Origin: an uncultured Tateyamaria sp.
GTDB lineage: Bacteria; Pseudomonadota; Alphaproteobacteria; Rhodobacterales; Rhodobacteraceae
Reading direction: 5' to 3'
Assembly: GCA_947501275.1 (NCBI GenBank)
Contig: CANMVD010000005.1
Span: 124,001 to 188,000 of the forward strand
DNA: 64,000 bases
Each line of letters begins with the position of its first letter. Position 1 is the first letter of the stretch. The notes beneath the pieces were generated by a model. That model made no database searches, had not been told where the DNA came from, and was given only the letters and a program-made list of their open reading frames with translations. This document shows, one piece after another, positions 47,501 to 53,642 of this stretch. The position numbers were made by a program, and so were the translations under genes.

Positions 47501-48821
47501 GTTCCGCGGCTTCGGGATCAGGCACATCAAAGTAGATGTCCGTCACGATGACGCCCGAGTTGTTGGCACCATCCTGGTCGTGCTCAACCACGATCATCGC
47601 CACAGGACCGGGGATGGTCACTTGGAGGTTGTAATCATTGGTATCCGGATCGGAGTAACCGCCGTTGCTGTCCGCGACGTTGCCGCTGACAGTCAGCTGG
47701 GGACCGCCCTGCAATTGCACGGGGATCTCATTGCCGAAAACATCAAAGGCTTTGACCGTAACGACACCGTCACCATCGATGTCGTTGATGTTGAATTCGA
47801 CGTTTTCGACAGCGTCCGAGAACGTCCACTTGAAGTCGCCCTCATTGCCTTGCCCGTTGGTCACGGAGAACAGCCCACTGTCGCGGTCAATATCTTCGCC
47901 GCCAGTTTCGATGCCGCTGACATTCAAGTCACCGTCAAACAACGAAGAATCGTGATGGCCGGAGTCCTGTGTCCGTTCGTAGGTCACAGTCACGGAGCCA
48001 GTATTTTGCGTCACACCGCCATCAATCTGGCCGTCGCTCAAACCTTCCCAGTTAAAGCTTTCGCGCGTGTCCACAACTCCGTCAAAGGTAGAGTCACCAA
48101 AGATCAGGTCGTTGCCGTTGCCACCGTCAACCTTGTCGTCACCGCCGCCAGCGTAGACGTCGTCATTGCCCGCGCCGGAATTGATTGTGTCATTGCCACC
48201 CTGCGCATCGACGATGTCATCCTGAGGCGCTTCGCCGGGCAGAATGGCATCTCCGTTGTCGATCTTGTCACCTTCGGGATCACCATCATACGTGCTGTCG
48301 ATCAGCTCACCATCGTTGGTGCCGTCTACGATGCCATCCAGAACGGCGTTAGGGGTGAACTTGAGGTTATCGATCGCGCCAGACCCTGCAAGGATCACTT
48401 CCATGCGGGCCACATCATCAACATTGAAGTCCACATCGCGCTGACCGTTGTCGGCGATACCATGAACATCCACGGTCTTGATCAGGTTGCCATTGATGTC
48501 AAAGAATTTGACCCACGCACTCTCTTCCGTATCGAGGAAGGTTAACGATTCAACTGTCGACGGAGTGTCGAAGTTAAAAATGAACTTACCGCCCCCTGCA
48601 TTGTCATCGGGGTCGTGGCTGTCGCCATCCTCAGAGATGATCAGAACATTGCCCAGATTGCTTGTTGCCAGATCGTGATCACCGCCCGTCGGGTTCGCAG
48701 TGTCAAAGATCATCGCTTGGTTCGATCCACCAACCGCGGAAATCGTCACGCCATCCGCCACGTATTCGTTGTCAACAATAGTGCCGGCTGTAAGGTCATT
48801 AAAATCAATAAACTTGGTCAT
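41514..48821 (-). CDS. giant RTX / cadherin-like repeat protein with C-terminal Hint domain
   Basis: A 2435-residue, highly acidic protein. Order: beta-rich N-terminal domain (about 1-165; TKFIDFNDLTAGTIVDNEY), short RTX patch (to about 245), a second beta domain (about 250-430), RTX block (about 430-700), eleven cadherin-like repeats of about 93 residues (about 729-1752; each starts near DEDTPVTIDVLANDSDPDGD), second RTX block (about 1755-2225), Hint domain (2244-2435; CFTPGTLIATPTGERRVEEL, SPQHRVLMSGDK, FDQHEVILSDGAWTESF). No signal peptide; type I secretion and a calcium-stiffened adhesin or surface role are expected from the family, but no exporter genes are in the window. Start has AGGAG nine bases before it. 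Long open frames on the opposite strand are shadows. Confidence 0.93.
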   Translation of the reverse strand: MTKFIDFNDLTAGTIVDNEYVADGVTISAVGGSNQAMIFDTANPTGGDHDLATSNLGNVLIISEDGDSHDPDDNAGGGKFIFNFDTPSTVESLTFLDTEESAWVKFFDINGNLIKTVDVHGIADNGQRDVDFNVDDVARMEVILAGSGAIDNLKFTPNAVLDGIVDGTNDGELIDSTYDGDPEGDKIDNGDAILPGEAPQDDIVDAQGGNDTINSGAGNDDVYAGGGDDKVDGGNGNDLIFGDSTFDGVVDTRESFNWEGLSDGQIDGGVTQNTGSVTVTYERTQDSGHHDSSLFDGDLNVSGIETGGEDIDRDSGLFSVTNGQGNEGDFKWTFSDAVENVEFNINDIDGDGVVTVKAFDVFGNEIPVQLQGGPQLTVSGNVADSNGGYSDPDTNDYNLQVTIPGPVAMIVVEHDQDGANNSGVIVTDIYFDVPDPEAAEPGDDMLNGGAGHDTIFGEDGNDTLNGGSGNDSLVGGDGDDRIFGGDGDDTQIGGDGNDTLGGADFGDDLFIGGAGDDMVEASFGNDTIDGGTGNDDLWASADDDLVNGGDGNDNIHGGHGRDTLFGDADDDTIYGGSNNDTIDGGTGNDELFGDGNFKDDNGPAGNDKIDGGEGNDTIDGMGGNDTLTGGEGDDSILGGADRDLIFGGAGDTVDGGAGGFNADPNLNSDFDILDLTGQGPFYLDNVTTDSNGNGIDGTVVFVDADGNPTGATISFTEIEKVVGEEINRGPDAVDDMAETDEDTAVIIDVLSNDSDPDGDPLEVISATSPNGTVEINPDGTLTFTPDENFNGMTTVDYVISDGNGGTDKAWVKVTVNSVNDAPDAVDDFDTTDEDTPITVDLLANDTDPDGDDLTVTSARLMDPTQGTLVNNGDGTVTFTPAPDFNGDVVIKYDITDGNGGRDWASHTITVEAVNDAPDATDDSATTDEDTPVTIPVLDNDSDPDGDPLTVTEATSPDGDVVINPDGTITFTPADNFNGPTTITYTVTDPDGNEDTATVNVVVNPVNDGPETGPGGVEDDVAETDEDTPVDIDVLANDSDPDGDPLTVTEATSPDGDVVINPDGTITFTPDENFNGETTITYTVEDPSGESAQATVTVTVNPINDAPEAVDDADGTQEDTAITVDLLANDFDVDGDDLTVIAVSVPADQGTVVNNGDGTATFTPAPNFNGEATISYTIEDEEGLTDSAIHTVDVAAVQDVPDAENDVATTDEDTPVTIDVLANDEDPDGDPLTVTEATSPDGDVVINPDGTITFTPDENFNGNTTIEYTITDPDGNEDTATVFVHVDPVNDAPEAVDDADTTDEDTPVIVDLLANDFDVDGDDLSVVSATLISGEGEIVDNGDGTVTFTPAPDFNGEAVIEYTIQDEEGLQDTALHTITVEGVEDAPDAEDDVAETDEDTPVTIDVLDNDSDPDGDPLTVTEATSPDGDVTINPDGTITFTPDENFNGDTTITYTVTDPDGNEDTATVDVTVNPINDAPEAVDDADGTQEDTAITVDLLANDFDVDGDDLTVIAVSVPADQGTVVNNGDGTATFTPAPNFNGEATISYTIEDEEGLTDSAIHTVDVAEVQDAPDAEDDVAETDEDTPVTIDVLGNDSDPDGDPLTVTEATSPDGDVVINPDGTITFTPDENFNGDTTIEYTITDPDGNEDTATVTVTVLPVNDAPEAEDDRSTTPFNTAVTVPVLANDFDVDGDDLTVTEATSPDGDVVINPDGTITFTPNDGFEGEAVIDYTIQDEEGLTDTAQVFITVEEQPLDGIVSGTDDGDLIDENYTGDPEGDMVDNNDEILPGEGPNDDIIQAGGGDDTIVAGEGDDDVFAGEGNDRVHGGPGDDILRGEEGDDTINAGAGDDTVLGGDDDDVINGGDGSDSIEGGDGNDLITSSDPDNDTQIDKGYPGLFDGEEGTPEAENERDFVDGGAGDDTISTGDDRDTVIGGTGNDVIDGGIDDDIIDGDDTTNPTEGGDDRIVGGEGNDLITGGVGNDTIYAGNDPDLGLDFLNIEDDGSNPFGPDLRPDNGRDTVDGGEGDDLIFGADDDDVLLGGEGNDTIDGEIDDDFIDGGIGDDSLLGGQGNDTIEGGDGNDFIDAGRNADSVDGGDGDDTIFGDNGADVLNGGEGNDLIDGGTGDDTLNGDGGDDTIIGSTGDDVIDGGAGNDLIDGGNGGSDIMSGGDDRDTFINVNAGEVVDGNEGGDDFDTLDLTGSAPNNGSLQVVLDPTNPENGVVNYFDQNGDPAGTLTFTNIENVIPCFTPGTLIATPTGERRVEELAVGDRVITRDNGIQEIRWVGQREMSGAELSAAPHLNPVLIRAGALGKGLPERDMLVSPQHRVLMSGDKTELYFDESEVLVAAKHLVGMDGIDVVEVSGTTYIHVMFDQHEVILSDGAWTESFQPGDQTLGAMGDAQRAEIIELFPELATAEGIETYAAARRSLKKHEAQLLT
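43566..46637 (-). repeat. tandem array of eleven cadherin-like repeat units
   Basis: Units of about 276-288 bases. From unit 4 to unit 10 two types alternate: type A contains SPDGDVVINPDGTITFTPDENF, written here as its key words DGDVVINPDG, and type B contains NNGDGTATFTPAPNFNGE. Units 5 (45231-45512) and 9 (44115-44396) are nearly identical, with about seven base differences seen by eye outside the first 17 bases, pointing to recent duplication or gene conversion of an A+B pair. Confidence 0.85.
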
Positions 48822-49078
48822 GGCTCGATACTCCTAGGCGTGGTTGCGCACGGCGCGCAACGCGGCCGAAAATACATTTGAATTATGGAAAGGCGGGGTG
48901 ACTGTCGGTTTTGCAGCCTGCGGCAAACCACGTCGGTGTAATGTCGGCGTCTGTAACATTGCCGTCTCTCCATCATCAATTACTCATGCCCGTCTGAGCG
49001 CGATGTGCAGGGAAACTGGGCGACCTGCGCGACGCGAAACCTGGGGAGAGTCAGAGAGAGGTCGCAAAAGACCAGTGC

Positions 49079-49188
49079 GACATCACCAGAGTGATGTCCC
49101 ACACGTGCAGTCTTGTTGCTCAAGCAACATGACGAACGCACGTCTCCCGTACTTCTTCAGTACGTGTCGTGCGGTCGCCCCCGTGACC
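49079..49188. ncRNA. candidate structured RNA or leader: four consecutive hairpins
   Basis: GACATCAC-CAGA-GTGATGTC (49079-49098, 8 pairs); ACGTGC ... GCACGT (49103-49143) enclosing TGTTGC-TCAA-GCAACA (49114-49129); CGTACT-TCTTC-AGTACG (49148-49164, 6 pairs); GGTCGC-CCCC-GTGACC (49173-49188, one G-U). All are perfect or nearly so and lie back to back with short spacers. Either strand could be the transcript; on the minus strand they would be 258-367 bases upstream of the giant gene's ATG. Calling it an RNA is inference from structure alone. Confidence 0.4.
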
Positions 49189-49574
49189 TTACAAACAGCG
49201 CCCCCCAGTTGGGCAAGACGGGTTTTACGGTCTGGATTGAGGCAAACAAAGAGAAAAATGTCCGAAAAACGTCAGCATCTAGATGCGTTTGGCACCCCAG
49301 ACGGTGATGTTTGTAAACAATACGCAACCGAGAGTGGCAGCTTTAACAGGTCGCAATTTACAGCGCGCACGCGGAAATCCGCTCAAACCCCAAAGAAACA
49401 AGGCTTCTGAAAAGATTCAACCAAAGCGCTTTTACAACGTGAGGTTTCCTATGCGGAAACAGTAGCGCGTTAACCATGTGCCACATTGCTGCCCAAATTC
49501 AGGTCACCTAATGTTCACAATTTCGAACCAATCCCTGAAATGTAACATAACTGGGCAGCCTCACCCCTCCTCAA

Positions 49575-49611
49575 CGCCACATTTTCCGAATCAATTTTAT
49601 GAAATGTGGCG
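49575..49611. repeat. 10-base inverted repeat downstream of tRNA-Leu
   Basis: CGCCACATTT (49575-49584) and AAATGTGGCG (49602-49611) are perfect complements around a 17-base AT-rich loop. It lies about 40 bases beyond the 3' end of the tRNA gene. No T-tract follows on either strand, so it could be a weak terminator, a processing signal or an operator. Confidence 0.45.
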
Positions 49612-49651
49612 AATTCCCGCCATACGCATGTCATTGCAGATGAAATGAGGC

Positions 49652-49737
49652 TGGTACCCAAGGCCGGACTCGAACCGGCACGCCCGCGAAGGCGGGGGAT
49701 TTTGAATCCCCTGCGTCTACCATTCCGCCACTTGGGC
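49652..49737 (-). tRNA. tRNA-Leu (anticodon CAA)
   Basis: The minus strand folds as a class II tRNA: acceptor GCCCAAG / CTTGGGT with discriminator A and an encoded CCA, D-arm with TGGCGGAATGGTAGACGCA, anticodon stem GGGGA/TCCCC with loop TTCAAAA (anticodon CAA, reading UUG), a long variable arm GCCTTCGCGGGC, and T-loop GTTCGAGTC. Length 86 with CCA, right for tRNA-Leu. Confidence 0.97.
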
Positions 49738-49825
49738 CTCAGGCCCTTGGATTAGCGCGGAGATGCGGCGGTCGCAAGCGCAAACCGTCTTGACCTTGCC
49801 TACCCCTCATGGTCTGCCCCGTTTC

Positions 49826-50404
49826 ATGATCAAACGCCTTTACGATTGGACCATGGCATGGGCCGACCACCCCCGCGCACTCTGGGTGTTGGCATGTGTG
49901 GCGTTCATCGAAAGTTCGGTCTTTCCCATACCGCCCGATGTCTTGATGATTCCGATGATTCTGGCCGCGCCGCATCGCGCATGGCTCATTGCTGGCACGT
50001 GCCTCGTAGCCTCGGTGCTGGGCGGATTGCTGGGTTACGGTATTGGCGCATTGGCATTTGACAGCCTTGGCAAACCCATCCTCGAAGCCTTGGGCAAGGT
50101 CGACAAAATCGAAGCCTTCAATGCCCGTTTCAATGATATGGGCTTCTGGGCCGTATTGACGGCTGGCATAACGCCTTTCCCCTACAAGGTCATCACGATC
50201 ATGTCCGGATGGACAGGGATGCCACTGGGCACCTTTATCATCACGTCGATCATGGCCCGTGGGTTGCGCTTCTTTATCGTCGCGTGGCTGCTATGGAAAT
50301 TCGGAGAACCCATTCGCGGCTTCATTGAGCGGCGCCTGGGATCGATGTTCATCTTGTTCGTCCTGATCCTGCTGGGCGGCTTTTATGCGGTGACTGCGCT
50401 ATGA
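49826..50404 (+). CDS. VTT/DedA-like membrane protein (YqaA family)
   Basis: A 192-residue membrane protein. Features of the YqaA/DedA (VTT) group: FIESSVFPIPPDVLMIPMIL near the first helix, GGLLGYGIGALAF, and the re-entrant-type TAGITPFPYKVITIMSGW followed by MPLGTFIITSIMARGLRFFI. The family is connected with lipid scrambling or transport; the role of this subgroup is not known. The start at 49826 (MIKRLYDWTMAW) was chosen over 49763, which would run into the tRNA promoter. It overlaps dsbB by four bases. Confidence 0.88.
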   Translation: MIKRLYDWTMAWADHPRALWVLACVAFIESSVFPIPPDVLMIPMILAAPHRAWLIAGTCLVASVLGGLLGYGIGALAFDSLGKPILEALGKVDKIEAFNARFNDMGFWAVLTAGITPFPYKVITIMSGWTGMPLGTFIITSIMARGLRFFIVAWLLWKFGEPIRGFIERRLGSMFILFVLILLGGFYAVTAL

Positions 50405-50871
50405 CCCAACGTTCGCTCACATTCATTGCTGCTGGCGGTTCACTGGCGCTGCTTCTCGGAGCGTTTGCCTTTCAGCACCTTGGCGGCCTCGCTCCATGCA
50501 AGATGTGCATCTGGCAAAGATACCCGCATGTCGTCGCCGTTTTGCTCGGCGCGGTTGCACTTTTTGTACCTCTCCCTGCACTTTTGATCCTGGGTGCCTG
50601 TGCCGCCTTGGCGACGGCACTGATCGGCGGATACCACGTCGGGGTTGAACAGGGTTGGTGGGAAGGCCCGTCATCCTGCACCTCGTCCGGGATAAGCGGT
50701 GTTGCAACGGACGATCTGTTCAACCAGATCATGACTGCCCCTTTGGTGCGTTGTGACGATATTGCGTGGGAGCTTGCGGGCCTCAGCATGGCGGGCTGGA
50801 ACATGGTCCTGTCGCTTGTGCTGGTCGGGTTTTGGATTGCCGCGCTGCGCGCTAGGCCGACTTCCGCGTAG
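50401..50871 (+). CDS. dsbB: disulfide bond formation protein B
   Basis: A 156-residue four-helix membrane protein that reoxidises DsbA and passes electrons to quinone. The first cysteine pair is PCKMC (Cys33, Cys36), followed by the conserved WQRYPH; the second pair is Cys93 (SSCTSSG) and Cys118 (VRCDD) in the periplasmic loop. WELAGLSMAGWN before the last helix is also family-typical. ATGA overlap with the preceding membrane gene; 20-base convergent overlap with the Lrp regulator. Confidence 0.94.
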   Translation: MTQRSLTFIAAGGSLALLLGAFAFQHLGGLAPCKMCIWQRYPHVVAVLLGAVALFVPLPALLILGACAALATALIGGYHVGVEQGWWEGPSSCTSSGISGVATDDLFNQIMTAPLVRCDDIAWELAGLSMAGWNMVLSLVLVGFWIAALRARPTSA

Positions 50872-51277
50872 ATAGTAAAAGCGACGTCTCGGAGGCGACA
50901 ACACCATCCAGCCGTCGAATGCGAAACAACACGGCGTCAAACTCTTCCAGCGTATCGGTGCCGATTTCGACAATCACATCCCAGCGTCCGTTGGTTGAAT
51001 GCACCGCCCGCAATTCCGGCATCCCTTGCAGCGTGCGCATGGTCTTTTCGGTGCCGCGCCCTTCAATACCAATCATCATCAGACCGCGCACCGCATCACG
51101 TTGTGCATCTGCCTTCACCACAACTGAAAATCCCAGGATATCGCCGCGCGCCAGCAACTTGTCGATCCGCGCCCGTACAGTGGCGCGGGACAGTCCCAAC
51201 CGGCTCGACAGTTCGGACAGCGACGCGCGCGCGTCATGTCGAAGCGCCGCAATGAGTTTATTGTCCGTTTTGTCCAT
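50852..51277 (-). CDS. Lrp/AsnC-family transcriptional regulator
   Basis: A 141-residue regulator: an AsnC-type helix-turn-helix in residues about 1-60 (KLIAALRHDARASLSELSSRL, LSRATVRARIDKLLARGDI) and a RAM ligand-binding domain (GFSVVVKADAQRDAVRGL ... VIVEIGTDTLEEFDAVLF). It is divergent from arginase with 108 bases between the starts, so it most likely controls the arginase-ornithine cyclodeaminase operon in response to an amino acid such as arginine or ornithine; this is inference from position. Start at 51277 is the first residue of the HTH domain (MDKTDNK). Confidence 0.92.
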   Translation of the reverse strand: MDKTDNKLIAALRHDARASLSELSSRLGLSRATVRARIDKLLARGDILGFSVVVKADAQRDAVRGLMMIGIEGRGTEKTMRTLQGMPELRAVHSTNGRWDVIVEIGTDTLEEFDAVLFRIRRLDGVVASETSLLLSTRKSA

Positions 51278-51328
51278 CTTTGTAGCCCATTTCGTCCAAT
51301 AACCTGTCGATATGCGCAGATAGTAGGC

Positions 51329-51349
51329 TTGTCGACAACGCAATTTGCG
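51329..51349. promoter_or_regulatory. candidate Lrp-type operator between the regulator and arginase
   Basis: Two adjacent palindromes, TTGTCGACAA (51329-51338) and CGCAATTTGCG (51339-51349, one central base), lie in the middle of the 108-base divergent region. Position and symmetry suit a regulator site; there is no experimental or comparative support here. Confidence 0.4.
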
Positions 51350-51385
51350 CGCATCTCGACACCACCCAAAGGATCAGAGGCCAGA

Positions 51386-52306
51386 ATGAGCGATACAGCA
51401 ATCACATTGATCGGTGTCCCGATGGACAGCGGTAAACGACGCCGCGGTTGTTTGATGGGCCCCGATGCCTTTCGCACCGCTGGGTTGGCCGAGGCCCTGA
51501 CAGATCTCGGACACCAGGTGCGGGATCTCGGAAACGTGGCACCCGATGCGTTCACTCCGACCGAGCACCCCCATCTTCATGCGCTCGAAGAAACCGTTGC
51601 CTGGACAAATGCTTTGTCCCGCACAGCCAGTACCGCCAGCGCGGATGGCTTGCCGATCTTCATGGGCGGCGATCACGCGCTTGCGCTTGGCACGCTCCAC
51701 GGCGTTGCAGCCCATGCCGCCACACAAAACAAACCGCTATTTGTGCTCTGGCTGGATGCGCACACGGATTACCACACCCCCGACAGCACGACATCGGGCA
51801 ATCTGCACGGCACGCCCATGGGCTACATGACGGGCCGCGCCGGCTTTGACGCCTTTCCTGCTGTTGAGCACTCCATCCCGCATGAGCGGATCGCAATGAT
51901 TGGCCTGCGTTCGGTCGATGAGCCTGAACGCGCGGCGTTACAGGACACGGACGTGGCATATATTGATATGCGACACATCGACGAACACGGCATCGCGCGG
52001 CCTTTGGCTGCATTTCTTGAACGCGTCGCTGCCGCGGACGGCCTGCTACATGTCTCGCTTGATGTTGATTTTCTCGACCCAAGCGTGGCGCCCGCCGTGG
52101 GTACGACTGTTCCCGGAGGTGCCACGATCAGAGAAGCCCACCTTGTTATGGAAATGATCAGCGACAGCGGTCTGATGACCTCACTCGATCTGGTCGAGTT
52201 GAACCCGTTTCTGGACGAGCGCGGTCGCACAGCACAACTGATGGTCGACCTCGTGGCCTCGGCCTTTGGTCGTCGCGTATTTGACCGCCCGACGCGCAGC
52301 TATTGA
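51386..52306 (+). CDS. arginase
   Basis: A 306-residue manganese ureohydrolase that splits arginine into ornithine and urea. Metal-binding motifs are IFMGGDHALALGTLHG, VLWLDAHTDYHTPDSTTSGNLHG (key DAHxD) and HVSLDVDFLDPSVAP, with GATIREAHLVMEMI and LVELNPFLDERGRTA near the end. SGNLHGTPM fits arginase rather than agmatinase. The open frame upstream to 51236 overlaps the regulator and was not used. It forms an operon with ornithine cyclodeaminase. Confidence 0.94.
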   Translation: MSDTAITLIGVPMDSGKRRRGCLMGPDAFRTAGLAEALTDLGHQVRDLGNVAPDAFTPTEHPHLHALEETVAWTNALSRTASTASADGLPIFMGGDHALALGTLHGVAAHAATQNKPLFVLWLDAHTDYHTPDSTTSGNLHGTPMGYMTGRAGFDAFPAVEHSIPHERIAMIGLRSVDEPERAALQDTDVAYIDMRHIDEHGIARPLAAFLERVAAADGLLHVSLDVDFLDPSVAPAVGTTVPGGATIREAHLVMEMISDSGLMTSLDLVELNPFLDERGRTAQLMVDLVASAFGRRVFDRPTRSY

Positions 52307-52317
52307 AAGGCATGCCT

Positions 52318-53358
52318 ATGACCCCGTCTGACAAGGCCCTGGTGCCATTCGTTTCTGTCGATCACATGATGCAGCTTGTCCACCACATCGGCGTGGCCGA
52401 CATGCTGCGCGGGTTGGCCGACTACATCGCGCACGACTTTGCCCGGTGGGAACAATTCGACAAGACACCCCGCGTGGCGTCGCATTCTGCCGAAGGGGTG
52501 ATCGAGCTGATGCCCACCTCTGATGGCGAGAATTATGGGTTCAAATATGTGAACGGTCACCCAAAAAACACCGCTGATGGTTTGCAAACAGTCACCGCGT
52601 TTGGGCTGCTGGCGGATGTCGACACGGGCTATCCTGTCCTGCTGACGGAAATGACGATGCTGACGGCGCTGCGCACAGCCGCCACCTCGGCGCTGGTGGC
52701 CCGGACGCTGGCACCCAGGGGCGCAACGACGATGGCCATGATCGGCAATGGTGCGCAATCGGAATTCCAAAGCCTTGCGATGCAGGCCATTGCTGGCATC
52801 ACCCATGTGCGTCTTTATGACATCGACGCTGCTGCCACGGCCAAATGTGCCGCCAATCTTGCCGGAACAGGACTGCACGTCACAGCCTGCACAAGTGCGC
52901 AAGAGGCCATTGAGGGCGCGCAGATCCTCACCACCTGCACAGCCGACAAGGCCTATGCCACGATCCTGACGGACAACATGGTTGGCGCAGGCGTGCACAT
53001 CAACGCCATCGGCGGCGACTGCCCCGGCAAAACAGAAATCGCACCGGGCATTTTGACTCGCGGTGACATCTTTGTGGAATATCCGCCGCAAACCCGGATC
53101 GAAGGCGACATTCAGCAATTGCCCGAGGACCATCCGGTGACAGAGATTTGGCAGGTCATGACCGGCGCCGCCAAGGGGCGCACCTCTGACAGGCAGATCA
53201 CGATCTTTGACAGTGTGGGTTTTGCGATCGAGGATTTCTCGGCGCTGCGCTATGTGCGCGACAGCATTGCAGGCAGCCGCTTTTACCATCCACTTGATCT
53301 TCTGGCGGACCCGGATGATCCACGCGATCTGTTTGGAATGTTGCAGCGGGCTGGCTGA
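52318..53358 (+). CDS. ornithine cyclodeaminase
   Basis: A 346-residue NAD-dependent enzyme of the OCD/mu-crystallin family converting ornithine to proline and ammonia. Motifs: LMPTSDGENYGFKYVNGHP, LTEMTMLTALRTAATSALVA, TMAMIGNGAQSEFQSLAMQ (NAD-binding), GVHINAIGGDCPGKTEI. GAAFTDLD-type residues are replaced by the long-form pattern seen in bacterial OCDs. Start at 52318 has GAAAGG at a good distance; ATG 52312 is too near that site. With arginase it routes arginine to proline. Confidence 0.93.
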   Translation: MTPSDKALVPFVSVDHMMQLVHHIGVADMLRGLADYIAHDFARWEQFDKTPRVASHSAEGVIELMPTSDGENYGFKYVNGHPKNTADGLQTVTAFGLLADVDTGYPVLLTEMTMLTALRTAATSALVARTLAPRGATTMAMIGNGAQSEFQSLAMQAIAGITHVRLYDIDAAATAKCAANLAGTGLHVTACTSAQEAIEGAQILTTCTADKAYATILTDNMVGAGVHINAIGGDCPGKTEIAPGILTRGDIFVEYPPQTRIEGDIQQLPEDHPVTEIWQVMTGAAKGRTSDRQITIFDSVGFAIEDFSALRYVRDSIAGSRFYHPLDLLADPDDPRDLFGMLQRAG

Positions 53359-53483
53359 AGCAGGGCGGATGTTTGGCGTGACACCGCGAGGGGCTGGCGT
53401 GGCCAAGGTGGACATTCTGATGCCAACATGAGCGAAAGGCAGGTTCGCGGTGCACCGGACCGGGCCACCTGCCCCAAACGCGA

Positions 53484-53509
53484 AAAAGGCGCACCTAGGT
53501 GCGCCTTTT
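53484..53509. terminator. bidirectional rho-independent terminator
   Basis: AAAAGGCGCACCT / AGGTGCGCCTTTT is a perfect 13-base-pair palindrome (53484-53509) with A- and T-tracts on the two sides, so it can stop transcription from both ornithine cyclodeaminase (plus) and the dksA operon (minus). Its right edge shares one base with the stop codon of the 39-residue gene. Confidence 0.85.
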
Positions 53510-53628
53510 CAAACCAATTTCCCGTCGCGCAACGTTTGACAGCGGCGACATACGCCGCAAATCTTGTTGTCTTCAATGCAATCCACGAACGATCTTGACG
53601 GCGTGCCCAGTGTTTTGATCCGCGCCAT
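53509..53628 (-). CDS. 39-residue cysteine-rich protein downstream of dksA
   Basis: The minus strand encodes MARIKTLGTPSRSFVDCIED continuing NKICGVCRRCQTLRDGKLV. Four cysteines (17, 24, 27, 30) are spaced C-x6-C-x2-C-x2-C, a plausible zinc or iron-sulfur site. The ATG is 14 bases after the dksA stop and the TGA abuts the terminator, so it exactly fills the space between dksA and the transcript end. No strong ribosome-binding site is seen, so translation may be coupled to dksA. I do not recognise a named family. Confidence 0.65.
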   Translation of the reverse strand: MARIKTLGTPSRSFVDCIEDNKICGVCRRCQTLRDGKLV

Positions 53629-53642
53629 CCGTGGCAGCGGTA

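Larger units (their letters stand above)
48822..49651. other. 830-base non-coding region upstream of the giant Hint gene
   Basis: No convincing gene. The longest frame (48844-49410, plus strand, 188 codons) has no family features and no good ribosome-binding site. The region contains the leader of the giant gene, four clustered hairpins (49079-49188), a GTTTCC-TATGC-GGAAAC hairpin (49444-49460) and a 10-base inverted repeat (49575-49611). Confidence 0.6.

Noticed and set aside
46104-48545. 813-codon open frame on the plus strand
   Set aside because: Same cause: antisense of the RTX and cadherin-like coding repeats, no ribosome-binding site and no recognisable domain.
48844-49410. 188-codon plus-strand open frame upstream of the giant gene
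   Set aside because: Cys/Arg-rich composition, no ribosome-binding site, and it runs straight through four hairpins; non-coding structure explains it better.
52300-53415. 371-codon minus-strand open frame opposite ornithine cyclodeaminase
   Set aside because: The plus-strand frame has all OCD motifs; the minus frame is His/Arg/Cys-rich shadow sequence.
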